Shown here: positions 48,236 through 60,643 of the stretch, in pieces
Numbering within the stretch: position 1 is the first letter of the stretch
Layout: every line of letters begins with the position of its first letter
Source of the DNA: Monilinia fructicola
Taxonomy: Eukaryota; Ascomycota; Leotiomycetes; Helotiales; Sclerotiniaceae
Reading direction: 5' to 3'
Length of the DNA: 64,000 bases
NCBI GenBank assembly: GCA_008692225.1
Contig: VICG01000003.1
Location: 2,287,501-2,351,500 of the forward strand
Made by a program: the position numbers and the translations under genes
Notes under the pieces: model-generated
What the model was told of the DNA's origin: nothing
Databases searched by the model: none
The model's input: the letters and a program-made list of their open reading frames with translations, nothing else

Positions 48236-51200
48236 TCTCTTCTAGATTTTGGGAAAACCATCGGAAAAGGACTACTCTGAGATTATTAATGGATTACTAT
48301 GCCTTTGATTCAAGGATCGGTCACGGTAGTGTTGAGAGTGTCACAGTGATAGATATGCCAGGCTGGATCTTGCGTCTCATGGTATCTCATCAATCATAAC
48401 ATGCTAGCTCCGTGTTGATATATTCGCGAGAGCAGGCTATCTAAGAATCAATTGAATGAAATTACTCATTAAGCCCTATTCGATGTTCTTGAGGATGTCG
48501 TTCTTGACTCCGGAATGCCAGGAGTTGATTCAACAAGGTTATTATTGTTTGTCAAACCAACAAACCAACAACTCAATATTCTTGTAAATTGGCATTAAGC
48601 AACTACTTCTATTGACGTCGGCATTTGGTAGCTTACTTCCAGCCACCCCGCAATCCAGGCCCGCTTCATCATCCTAGAGCATCAAATGATCCAATCAATC
48701 AAACCGGGAGCTAACAATTCTCGACCAAGGGACCGGCTAAATAATCTACGTTACACCTGCCTATATGCAGCGTTTCTTCAATTGTCTATACCCGGATTCC
48801 AAGCTCGAAATAGCGTTGGACTAAACTTGTTATTACATGAACAGGGATACAGACCCATCGCGTGAAAAGATCTAAGTTATTCATCCAGTGCCTTAGTTAC
48901 TCTGGGTATAGATTTATAATTGTCGGAGGTAGGTTTACCGACCCATGCACATCTACCATGGATAAGGTAGCATCATGTTCCAGACTTTCGGCGAATAAAT
49001 TCCGTCCAATAGACCCGCGCCGTGCATTACAGACGGCAGGCATGTTGGCTGCCGATCTCTGCGGACATAAAAAATCTCCGCCTCATACCGACCACTGCAG
49101 CAAATAATAGGGAGTGTTGGCATCGGCTCCAATGTGTGAATGAAACTTCAACTGTCGGTGTGGGACGGCGAGCTTGACCGCGCGTTATCATTATCATGGT
49201 GATTTCGATTTTTGCACGGAGAATTGAGACTTACGCTCGATATGTGGGTGTGTGATACTCCCCGCGAATTTTCTTATAACCGGTACAACAGAATCAATCT
49301 ACTGGTCGAGGGACCGTCGGTGCTGAAAAAAAAATTACCCAAATTCATCGTCAACAGTCTAGCTTGTTCGGATCCAACAGGGCTGATTATTTTTTGGGAG
49401 GGGAAAGAATCACTGTGACCTTTGGAAGTTGCGCCAAGTTTTGGGGCCAATCGAAATATGGGAGACGTTTTAAGGCGATTGTTTTTTGGGAAGTGTGACT
49501 GACAATGGTGTGACTTGGCAACTATTTTAAATCCGACAAGAGCTCTGGCTGGGTGGCGGTGGCGACCGCAATACTGGCCAAGTCAAATCTGGATAGAGAA
49601 GCAATGAAGAAATCCTACGTTGCACAAAACGGCTCCACGTGGATTGTGCCTCACAAGAAGTTAAGCCTAGATAAGAAAATGTTTATCTCGATATCAATTC
49701 AAGCCGATTATGCGATTATATTGCAATTATTAATGCCATATAATTGATCAATGCTGACCGAGATGGCGTCACCCGCTTTGCAGGGTTGTTCGGAATAGTT
49801 CAGCCTAAACTCGACCTATGCAACAGTCTGGAGGTTTTTTGTATGTTATTACTCGTTGGGGCTAGTCATTTCTGGGGTATCACCAACTTCTCGATTCGGA
49901 TACTCTGTACAATACTCAAATGGTTTGAGGCATTAGGTAATGGACTCTACTTTCGTCATCGTTTGACCCAAGACTGTCGTGAACCGTTTGCCTCGCTAGT
50001 AAGTAGCTATGATGACCTAAGGGTTCCTGGATCCCATCCCACCACTGTAGAATCCGGATTGAGTTGCTACTCACCCGAAAAAATAGATATCAAATGTGCC
50101 GTCGCAGAGAATAAGTGGGGTTCGGATATACAGTAACTCATCCATTCAGGGGTTGACCTAAGCGAGGTCTGATGACAGGAAAATTGGTTTTAGCTCTGTC
50201 CATAGAACTCACTCCTCAATAAGGCACCACCCCCTCAAAGATCTCTTTCGTTTCAAGATACGAGTTATATATTGTTTTGTTGAATAATTTCTTTGTTGGT
50301 ATTGTTGAGATTGAAGTTAGCAGTGCCGTAAGGCTGCATATGAGGCGGACTGTACGTTATCTGCTGATCCAGTATCCTAGGATGCGGGTTCGAGGTTACA
50401 CGGCTTTGCATCTCGAGTCACGGTGCAACACGAATGAGACAAAAATTGCCAGGATGTGGCAACCATGAGAAAACCATCATTGGACTACCTATCAACATTG
50501 ATTTTAGATGTTCGTTCGGTGGCACAATAATACCCGTCGCTTCAGAGTGTAGTGTTCTCATGGCTAGGGTAACATGAAAAGGAGGGGTTATGTTTGGATT
50601 GTCAAATTACGGACGAGCCGCATGCCGCCACTTTTATGTTTGGCCTGATGGAGGTGGGAGTGCGCTTCTTGAGAATGATACCTTGAGCGAAAAAAAAACC
50701 GATTAAAAAGATGAATATCCTCAAACAAAAAAATTGCGAGCTAATTTAATTTGACTGAGGCTTTTAAATAGCACACTAAATCAAGATACCTGCCAATTTT
50801 TCCTCTTATTCCGACTCTATTTTAGCTATGAAATGGTTTTGGTAACGGCAAGTGCAATTGTAGAGTTCTTTCGCAATGAATTTGCAGCAGATGAAAGCCG
50901 ACCCGATTGCGTGGCGCAGAATAATCCATGGAGAAGGGGAACGCCATCCCGAGAACCCGATTTCTTATGAAAAACGACGAAGAAAAATTCCGATAACCTG
51001 CGGATGATATGAAAATGAACGCAAGTCTTGGTGACTGAAATAACGACAAAGTTCTCGAACTGCCTAGCATTCAAGCGTGCTCAAGATACCTCCGAATAAA
51101 GTCCATTCTTTCCTTGTGAGAATGTACTCAGAATTCTCTGTACGCTACTCATGCCATAGGGCTTAGCTGTCGCACCGAGAAGATCCCACCAGGATAACTT

Positions 51201-51936
51201 GCGATATCATCTAAATTCGGAGCAAGCGAATCCCTGCATGAATCCAGATCTCCTAGACCGTCAATCCAGGTGTCTTCGAGTGCAGAAGTGGTTGTGCCGT
51301 GGTTTCGTGGGATAGGGCTATCATTGCGTACGCGAGATAAATGAACAGAATCATATCATCAAGTGAAGCAAGCAATGGATGTCTAAGAACTTTTAAAACC
51401 GAATAGATACCATGCCGCCACATTCTAGCAGGCATAGCATATTTTGACGCCAATTTTCGGAGAGTGGACTAGCAGATGAGTGCTGTGATGACAAGAAGGA
51501 TATCGTGAAGTCCGTGAAATATTGTTCGATGCAATGCGACTAGCGCTTGCCATTGTTCTTTATTAACTTTTGAGATCCGCCAAGGGTAGAAAGTTTTTTT
51601 TCTTTTTGAAAATTGCTGAGTTTGGACTGCCTGATTGTTTTGGATATATTTTATGATATAGGTTGGGCATTGAGAGTGCCTTTCGAGATCGGGGAAATTT
51701 GGATCGGTTTGGTAGATGTGTCGATGGTAAGATTACATGAAGGCTTTACCATCATTTCGCAATTCTCCCACGACCAAGTTCTCTTCAACAATCCTATATC
51801 CCTGTTAGATGACAATGAGGGGGACGGCACAGTATGTTATATGCTTACTTTCAATGGTTAACACCAAGGTACTAGCCAGGCTTGGCTTAGAGGTCATGGT
51901 TATATCGTTCCATGCGCTCGGTAACCTGATATTTTG
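48236..51936. other. gene-poor interval (~3.7 kb)
   Basis: Open frames at 48862-49107, 49744-50136, 50277-50468 and 50822-51074 (minus) have no conserved motifs, no shared exon pattern and often overlap other frames. No repeat was recognised. Confidence 0.4.
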
Positions 51937-52702
51937 TTATTCATCGAGACAAACATTCAACAAGCAACAAAAAAGCCTTACAGTCATTATGCTGTCACGG
52001 CTTTCATATTCCCATTCCCTGTACTGGAATTGAGTAGTTCCTGGCAAGTCTTCGAGTGTCGAAGTCGATTGGTCATAAGGAGTTGTAGCTTGGTAGCTAT
52101 ATGTACTCTGATCATCCGTGACGAAGTTGGCGTTAGGGTAAGTGAACTCAGGAAAATGAGAACCCGTCTGCCCGAATGTAATCGGGGGGCTATAGAAGTC
52201 ATCTGCAGACAGTGGACGATCCACTTCACTCTCAAATGATTGCCATCTTACGTCCACTGTATCTTCGTCTTCCGCGGAGCCCCAGTTTAGAACTGTGGAT
52301 TGATTGTCAACCTCAATACACTCAGGCTCCACTACAATAGCCCCGTTTTCGAATAATTCTGCCTCTTCCACAAGTTGCTCCTGGAATACAGGTCTTGATT
52401 CATGCCAGAGAATCATCTCGGAGTCATAAGTCCGCTGGTCTTGAGCGCTATGGCTTGGAACATCTCTGTCAGTAGCTGATGAATGCTCATGAGACACCGC
52501 GGCGTATTGGTTGTTGTCGTACTGAAAGTCGTCCATATTGCTTGAGTCTGTACTATATCCATGGGAGGTTCGTCTTGTGCTTCGGGACCTAGTGGGATGT
52601 TAGAAATCTTTTCATAGAATAACACCTTGGGAAAAAATACTTCTTTTTGGTTCGCTGTCGTGACTTGCTATGCTGTCCTTGGCCTTTCGGATGCCTGGCC
52701 AT
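51937..52702 (-). CDS. acidic hypothetical protein with basic N-terminus
   Basis: Start ATG 52702 gives a basic N-terminus (MARHPKGQGQHSKSRQRTKK), a candidate nuclear localisation signal. A short intron 52625-52589 (37 nt, CTAAC branch) joins it in phase to the main exon. The rest is acidic, Ser/Gln/Tyr-rich and low in hydrophobics, probably disordered, and ends at TAA 51937. The last 15 residues (after DSIMT) turn hydrophobic/Cys-rich and may be intron read-through at GTAAGG near 51985. No family recognised; a transcription-related role would be a guess. Confidence 0.5.
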
Positions 52703-55700
52703 TGTGAAGGGATTGATTGAAGAGTTGATGATAGTCGAGGATATATAAGAAATGAATGTTATGCGTCAAGCCTGGTACTATCAGGAGGAAAGAGGGGTGT
52801 TGATTGCGATTGAAATATATCCACTGTGAACAATAAGAAGTGTACAGATGCAGATATCTAATATGTGGTATTTGAAATAGAGTTTTATCATGAATACATT
52901 AATAGGCGGAGAACATGTACTGTTGAAATATGTAAATATCGAAAGTAATGATAATATAGATATGTTGAAAGAGGGCACGGTGCCATTCATATGGGATGGA
53001 AGAGTTAAAGAGCGACTATGATTTCGTATCGGTTCAAGGCACCAGGTTCTCTTGGCGAGCCGCAATGCTCCCCTTTTGAATCAGTTTTTTGGCGAGCCTC
53101 AGTTTAGCGGGCCATGGTTCGCCATGGTTCGCATGGTGAGCGCCCTCGAAAAACAATCTCTAATGCACCAAATTGCGCAAGACCTCGAGTCTACTACATT
53201 TCTAATATGCACAATGCACAAACCGCTAGTTCTAATTCTATGTTTCGTAACTGTATCTACCTAATCAACGAATCTAGTTACCCTGCAACAAAATTTCTTA
53301 ATCATATATTGATCAAGCTTCTTTTACACGTAACAATATGGTACGATTTGTGAGATGAATTGAGACAGTACAGAAAAACATGCTGGAAGTAGTATGGGTT
53401 GGTCCGAAAACCAGATATTCCGCCGACTTAATGAAGAATACCCGTCAAAACCTCATTTTATTAGTCTAGAATGAATGTACATAATAATTACGATTAATAA
53501 AACGAAGAAGTCTTAATCAAAGCATATGGTTTTGCCATTTTCTAAAAGAATAGATATGTCTAGCTCGTTGCAATTAGATTTTCCCCTTCTATCTTCCCCT
53601 GCATACATGACCAAGCAAATGACTATCCAGTACATTGCGAGTATAATTACCAAGAAAACAATTCTCTCCATGGATCCTTGTACACTGCAAGTTTTCCTAG
53701 GCTGTCTCTCAAGGCGTAGTCGTATCGTTCGGTGAAGAGAAAATATTATGGGGTTTTTCTTACTAACAGGGGCCGTAGGGGAAGACGGGGAAGGAAGATT
53801 AAAACCAATAGATGCGTTGTCAATTTGATAGACAGACTTTTCTTGGGAATAATGGATTCGTCTCACGAGACAGAGCCGACCGCTTCAATCATGATCGCTT
53901 AAATAAAAGTTGTATAACAAAATAAATATCCTCGCACAATCAAAGGAGTAGTAGGATATCATACATAAGGCCAAATCACGACATATTGCTAGTATCAATA
54001 CAACAAATGCTCTGTATGCTCCAAGCTCCGATGCAGTGGTACTGGTAATAAGCCGTAAAAATTTACATCACACAAGGGTTGAATAACTCTTGAGACTGCA
54101 TGCTTGGGAATAAATGCAACGGGAAAGAAGAGTATATGAGTATTAGTGATCATAGCTCTAATTTTCATATCCAACACTTTTTTTCTGATCAGACTAGTAT
54201 GCTAAAGTCTCGTACGTGGTGTCCATGGTTTCAACTGTAAACCTTTGATAGTTTATCAACGTTGTTCTTATCATTCATGAAACGAAACATGAAAAGATCA
54301 AAGGCTGATCGACTAAGCCATAGAATCCGAAATGCTACATTAGGTTATGTTACTTCATAGGCCAGTAGCATTCAATCAGTACCTGCTTTTAACGCATCTA
54401 ATACTATCGGTATGCTGCGGTATTTTTCCAATGATTGAGCTAGATCGTATATTTATCAGGGGAGAACATAGTACCGCGATCGTTCTATGAATGACAGCAT
54501 GACCCAAAGATGTTTCTATACCCTACCACGGAGAAGTGAAAATGCGTCGTCCGTGTTACCTCAGCTTGAATGAGCCTGTAGCAAACCAGTCAATGACCAG
54601 GTGCACAGGTTTCAGCGCAAGGATTAGGCAGTGAATAGTTATGCGCTGGCTCCATCCAATACACCAATACTTAAACTACAAGCGACTGCAGACGCGATTG
54701 AGTCCTGGTAAACGCATCTAGGTATTCATATTGGTTCTGTAGATCATAAAATTACCAGAGGAGCATCCACGCATATCTTGACCCATGCACTAGTGTACTG
54801 TGTGAATGAAATACCAAGAACCAGAGATCGGTGCATTGGGTATTCTGCTTCTGCTTTTCGTAAAAGAGTTGAGGGCTTTGCCATGAAAACATTTCTAAGG
54901 AGATCTTTACTTTCCTTGACTGTAAGTGAAATATCAAAGCCCACTAGTAATGAAAATTGCAGGCTGTTGTTCAATGCATGCGAAGCTTAAATCGAATGTA
55001 AGAATACAAGAAGGTAGGCAATTTGATAACGTCAGGGTATACAGTTGTCGATTGGATTGTAATTGAAATATACATAGAGGTACAGGTGTCGCAGAAGAGC
55101 AAATATTTCTCAGCGTGAAAGGAAATTAAGCAAATTCCTTCAGCAAAACAATCCGATCAAGTTCTATAGAACTAAGCATCGCCTTAGATGTCAGTCTGCT
55201 TTGATTAATTCGAACAACTACAATAAAAAGACTACTAGAGCGAATTAATGTTATACATTAAAGTGTGTTCGGTGTTCATAGTCTTGTGGTACTTGATTGC
55301 CGCCCTGGACTGGGCGATGGGAAATATCCTTGAAGAGCGTAAAGAGGAACTGATACCATGTATCGTGTATGGATGCCCTTGCTGGCTTCTGCAAAAAGCT
55401 TTGGTGGAGGTGATACCTTTTGGACGCTAAAATCACTTATTGCTTGAAATCTAGTGAGAAATCCATTCTGTGCATTAATCTGGGGCACACTTTCTTTAGT
55501 AAGAATCTGGATTTCCGCACTTGGAAGTTTTATGTGGTGTTGTTATACAAAAACAGATAATATGATTATACTCGGATGTATCCTGGTGAGGAATATTCTG
55601 AACTCGCAATGGCTAAGCGCCGAGGAATTCTTGTAGAATCTTTAAGGCTCTGGAAGTAGTCATCATCAAGTCTATTTCAGGTAGACAAATGAACAATTAC

Positions 55701-58700
55701 TTCGAAACCTGAGACCTTCCTAGAACATTACTCGCCAAAGATTTTGACAGGTCCACACGGGGATGTATTTAAAGAACAGTATCAAAAGAGTCATTTCATA
55801 AAAGTTTAATGCTTGTTAAATGTTAGTGATATATTCCTACGTTCTTGGACTTTCTTGCTTCTAAGACATATGAACTGAACACTAGTGCAGATTTTATATT
55901 ATTCAGGATATGAAGTTGCCCGGTTGTTGTTCCTAAACCCTGTTGACCTGAGAAGACTTTGTGCAATGTCAGAAACTAACGCAAGTGCCCCAGGAAGAAC
56001 GGATATTACAGAACTCATGATCGATGGAGTATACTTCAAAGGTCCCTAATTGAAATGAGACGGACTGCAAATAGCCTGATTTCTCCCATTGGGCTTATGA
56101 CATTGAAGGGAAAAAGTCACTCCAAACCTGACCACAGAGAAAGCATCGCAAGATCAATTGGAATGAGACCGTAATAACAGCCACCATGTAGTGCCAGCCA
56201 CATTCATCCATTGGCAAACCAAAATGTGAATTCGAATTCAATAACATGTCCTATCAAATCATCGAAACTATTGCCGGAGAGAACTTTCCTTATCCGTGGA
56301 CACAAGATTCGCGAAGGTAACATCATCAGCCACGCCACAGTTCTCGATAAACGGAACTCACATGGACCGACATTATGAGCAGAGAAAGGGGAGAATAACT
56401 AACTCATGGCCAGCCACTTGGCCAGATTTCAACTCATATCAGTCATGCCGAGCGTTCCTGTAATCTTTCAGATACCGCACCAAAAGGCAACCTTCAGCAT
56501 TGCATTGCATGAACCTTTGATATGATTTCACGTGAGGCAACTAATTTGTATTCCCAAAACACGCAACAAAGAAGACCACTAAAAGCCTTGAACGAGGGAA
56601 AGACTATTTTCTTCTAAAGAACTCAAGAAAGTGAAGCTATTCATTTTAGTTCGAACTAACCCTAGTTCTAGTATGGCACGTACAATAGGTTGACCAAAGC
56701 ACATTGACAGGTGTGAGCTTATTTTTGTTAGATGTGTATTTAGTCAATCAATGATTAGTGTAAGCGTAGAACTACTCGAGTAGTTCTTCTCTCAAATGAA
56801 TATCGCCTTTTCCCTCTTCACGCCTGTCCACGCCCTCAAGTATATTCTCATGGCCGCTCAGGAAATATGATTCCTCAATCTCAACGTTAACTTTCAATAC
56901 TATTTCTTCAATTAAATCAAAGCGGCCTTTATTCAACTAGTCTTGATACCAAACAATCTCACAATTTAGAGTACCAGTTACAATCTCGATTGACGGGTAG
57001 ACCGAATGAGCTGTCCTATTAATTTCACGTCTCCATTGTTTTACGGGATTAGAATATGCCCTCGATGTTTTTGTACCTCTCAATGAGCCGGGAAATGGCA
57101 GTTCTCGCAGATTTGTAGAGTTGTGCATTACATCAATGGGACTCAAGAAGGTGGATTTCGGCGTTTCATAATCTGGACATCTGATTGATGCATAGTAGTC
57201 ACTGAGCTTGATCCGAATTTAGTACCAAGGAACCATATGGCCAGGAGTCTTCTTTACCAGTATTGGCAAAGTAGTGATGCCGAACCAAATGAGGCGCAGT
57301 GGCATACGCCAACCTTTGCATAAAGGCAAGAAGCCTACAAAAGGTGTTTGCTCCGAAAGGGAGGCGAATACAAGCTTCTAGCACATCACATCCATGTACA
57401 TATCAGTCAACGAGGGCTCAAAGCCGCACACAATTGCTGCGTGTGGAACAAGGAGGCTGTATACTACCAGTCTTGCAAAGCTTCAACGTCATGTTACGCG
57501 GACGGAGCTTCATGAACGTTTATCATGGAACTCGACAATTGATTATCCAGAGTCCGATTCGACGAAAAAAAATACTGATGAGCCTCAATAAATTTCATTA
57601 TGGTAACGAAAAGGCGGTATGTAAATTGGAATGACCCTGGCATACCTGTTGTTCAAAAGTTGTGTAGGGGTCGAGACATCAAATCGCCCCGTGCCTTTGA
57701 GGGTCAACTTTTTTGAAGACTTTGGTATGTGTTAAACCACTTTGATCGAGAATATAGAATTTGTTCCAGTTCCTCGGGTTCGAGGCTGCAGGAATACTGG
57801 AGCAGCTGTAAGAGCCCTGTCATAATTATCACTTGCATGATCTATGGAGACTTACTCCCCTATATTCGACTTATCATGCAGCAGTCAAGAAAGGGAAACA
57901 TTGAGCGCATCAACCTTCAAGGGAATCTCTCAGGGACTTGAAGTACAGATGTTACCAATGTCTGGATTTCTAAAAGCGCAGGATGATCCCGTCTCGATCA
58001 TGAAAATGCCGTTTGCATAGGGGAATGCGAAATGACTTGCCAACCGATTATGAGGGGTAACATTGGGCTTGACCGCTGGAACAAATTTCTTCATAATATA
58101 ATGAAACTACCTCTGCGAATGTGAAAGTCCCTCGCTTGATAAGGTGTTCTAATGCAGTCAGCTTACGAGAACAAGGAAGCCTCGCCACATTGCATCACAC
58201 AATACACATCTTTTGAAATTACCCTGAGCGGATCTTTGGGGTTTACAGGCCCTTCTAAGTCAACAGCAGTTAGGTTCCAAGGAATTGACATGATGGTTGC
58301 GAGTCATTATCCCAGCAAGGCGCAGTGCCCCTGAGCTTTGGAGATTGAATCCATGTCACCAAGGGAACGGCGAAGGGGCATGCTTTACGCGGGATACTCC
58401 TGCTTGGGCATCATGAGACTGATGCATGGTATTGGTTCTTTTGCCCAACGATCGTACCAGGGCATAGGCAAATGAAGTGTGAGTATAGGCATTTGAAACA
58501 TCCTCAAGTCAGCATTACCTGATTCTTATCCACTGATTCACTGTAATCTATAGAACTATTATATTTCATGCACTCTCATATTGTTTCTTCAACAAATTCG
58601 GGTGGCTCCTGGGATTGATCTACATTGCGTAGTGATTTCCTTATGTTTATTAACCGAACACCTTCAACTCCAGCCAACCATACGAGTGCAATCTTAGATA

Positions 58701-59465
58701 TCGAGGTTTCCATGCAGAACTCATTACCCCATGATCAAACATTCAGTACAGCGAGAGCCTTCTTTATCCCGGATATCTTCTCACCACCACACTTCAGAAA
58801 TTTCCCACACCTTGCAGTCACATCCCGATTCTCAGAATATGCTACTCATTGCCAATACCCGGCACTTTTTGGACCCTACAATCTCTGATGGAATAAACTG
58901 ACTACATCCAGCATAATGAGATGATCTTTCGTACCATTCCGCTCCCAATCCTTAAGTGACGTGATATCCAAACAGTCTCCCATCACAAATATATGATCCC
59001 AAACAACCAATATCAACATGATCAGTCTCCCCCCAGTTCACCCGAGAAAGAGACTGCAGATATGCAAGCAAGCAAGACCCATACCCAACTCGGCAAATTC
59101 CTTTTACAATTTCATACCTATCACTCGCTAACCGTTGACGATCTGCAGACTGGAGGGACCCACACAAGAGCCCCCAGCTTGAACTCCATCTCAACCATCT
59201 GCCCCAAGATCCATTTACCTTATTTATCTTCACGAGTATCAATATCCACGAAGAAAATATTCCCAAAGTATATGAAGAACTTGATGCAACCATCAAAGCG
59301 CTTATGATCATGGACTGTACAGTAAGCAACACTCTAGCTGCGAGGGCTGGAACGATCGTATACCGCACCGTGGTTGGGTTAGATAGAATGTAGGTTTACT
59401 GGGCTGCTATACAAAAACCCAAAGATCTTTGCGCTAAAGCTCATCATATGTAATTATTTACTGCC
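52703..59465. other. gene-poor interval (~6.8 kb)
   Basis: No convincing gene. A minus-strand frame at 53513-53866 includes a hydrophobic stretch (IVFLVIILAMYWIVICLVM) but starts with GTG and has no other support. Frames around 57200-57640 overlap on both strands. No transposon ends or tRNAs were recognised. Confidence 0.45.
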
Positions 59466-59467
59466 CT

Positions 59468-59698
59468 GCTCCCTACTCCCTACTCCCTACTCCCTACTCC
59501 CTACTCCCTGCTCCCTACTACCTACTCCCTACTCCCTACTCCCTACTCCCTACTCCCTACTCCCTACTCCCTACTCCCTACTCCCTACTCCCTACTCCCT
59601 ACTCCCTACTCCCTACTCCCTACTCCCTACTCCCTACTCCCTACTCCCTACTCCCTACTCCCTACTCCCTACTCCTACTCCCTACTCCTACTCCCTAC
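59468..59698. repeat. heptanucleotide tandem array (CTCCCTA)n
   Basis: Roughly 33 copies, nearly perfect, with two CTCCTA hexamer variants near the right end, then C-rich low complexity to about 59960. It resembles a telomere-like heptamer, but the unit is not the fungal TTAGGG/CCCTAA repeat. Confidence 0.97.
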
Positions 59699-60041
59699 CC
59701 GACTCCTCAGCCCCAAAACAAATATCCCCCCCCAAAAAGAACATTCCCCCCTGCCTCCCCCCATAATAATAACAAAACCGCACAATCCCCAGCTCTCCAC
59801 CCCTGAATTTCTAAGAAATCCCCAAACACACCATTTCCCCTCTTCCCCCTCATCTCCATCCCCTCCTCCCCCGCCTCCAAATAAATCCCCAACTGACCTC
59901 ACCTCGGGAACCTTCACACTCCCTCATCCGCCCCTCATACCCACCTCACACCCAACCTAAATCCCACCACGCCTTTCTCCAAAATGGACTGAAGAGCTTG
60001 GATCATCTCATCTCATCAACCGAAGTCGAAAGTCCGAAATT

Positions 60042-60043
60042 AT

Positions 60044-60076
<33 letters not shown>

Positions 60077-60080
60077 CTAT
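60042..60080. repeat. (AC)n(AT)n microsatellite
   Basis: About ten AC units run directly into about seven AT units. No coding signal. Confidence 0.9.
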
Positions 60081-60523
60081 ATATCATCCCGGTCTATACA
60101 TAAATCTAATTGAGGATGAATTAAATAGCGAATTAACCGAGGGCTGTGTATTGCCTGTCTACCGGCCTGCCTTTGTGATATTTTTTGGTTTTTGTAGGGG
60201 GTTGGAGGATGGAGGATGGATGGTGGGAAAGAGTGGGAGAGGAGGGATTATGTGGATGGTTTAGAAATCTCAAGGATGTCGTCGGTGGAGAAATAATTAC
60301 TCGTTTTCAACAGTCTTGTTGAATCATTTCGTGATATGATGTTTCAATGTTAATTCTAGTGGCACAAATGATAAATTTGATATATATGCAAACAATGCAA
60401 TGCAATACAATGTAATCCAATCCATTCAATTTCATAATTTCAATCTCTAGCTTGATCTCAAAACCTAAACCGTAGACCCGAAAACCGTTCCCGTCCCATC
60501 CCTTTCATAGAACCCCATATCAT

Positions 60524-60640
60524 ATCCTCCCATCTCCTCCCATCTCCTCCCATCTCCTCCCATCTCCTCCCATCTCCTCCCATCTCCTCCCATCTCCTCC
60601 CATCTCCTCCCATCTCCTCCCATCTCCTCCCATCTCCTCT
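60524..60640. repeat. decamer tandem array (CATCTCCTCC)n next to the FOX2 stop
   Basis: About eleven perfect 10 nt units ending four bases before the FOX2 stop codon (60644-60646, minus strand). It therefore lies at the very start of the FOX2 3' UTR as an AGGAGATGGG-type purine array in the transcript. Confidence 0.95.
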
Positions 60641-60643
60641 TAT

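Noticed and set aside
53513..53866. Small minus-strand membrane protein
   Set aside because: No ATG start, no splice support and no family; the hydrophobic run alone is not enough.
59468..59698. Telomeric repeat
   Set aside because: The unit is CTCCCTA, not CCCTAA, and single-copy genes follow on the right, so this is not a chromosome end.
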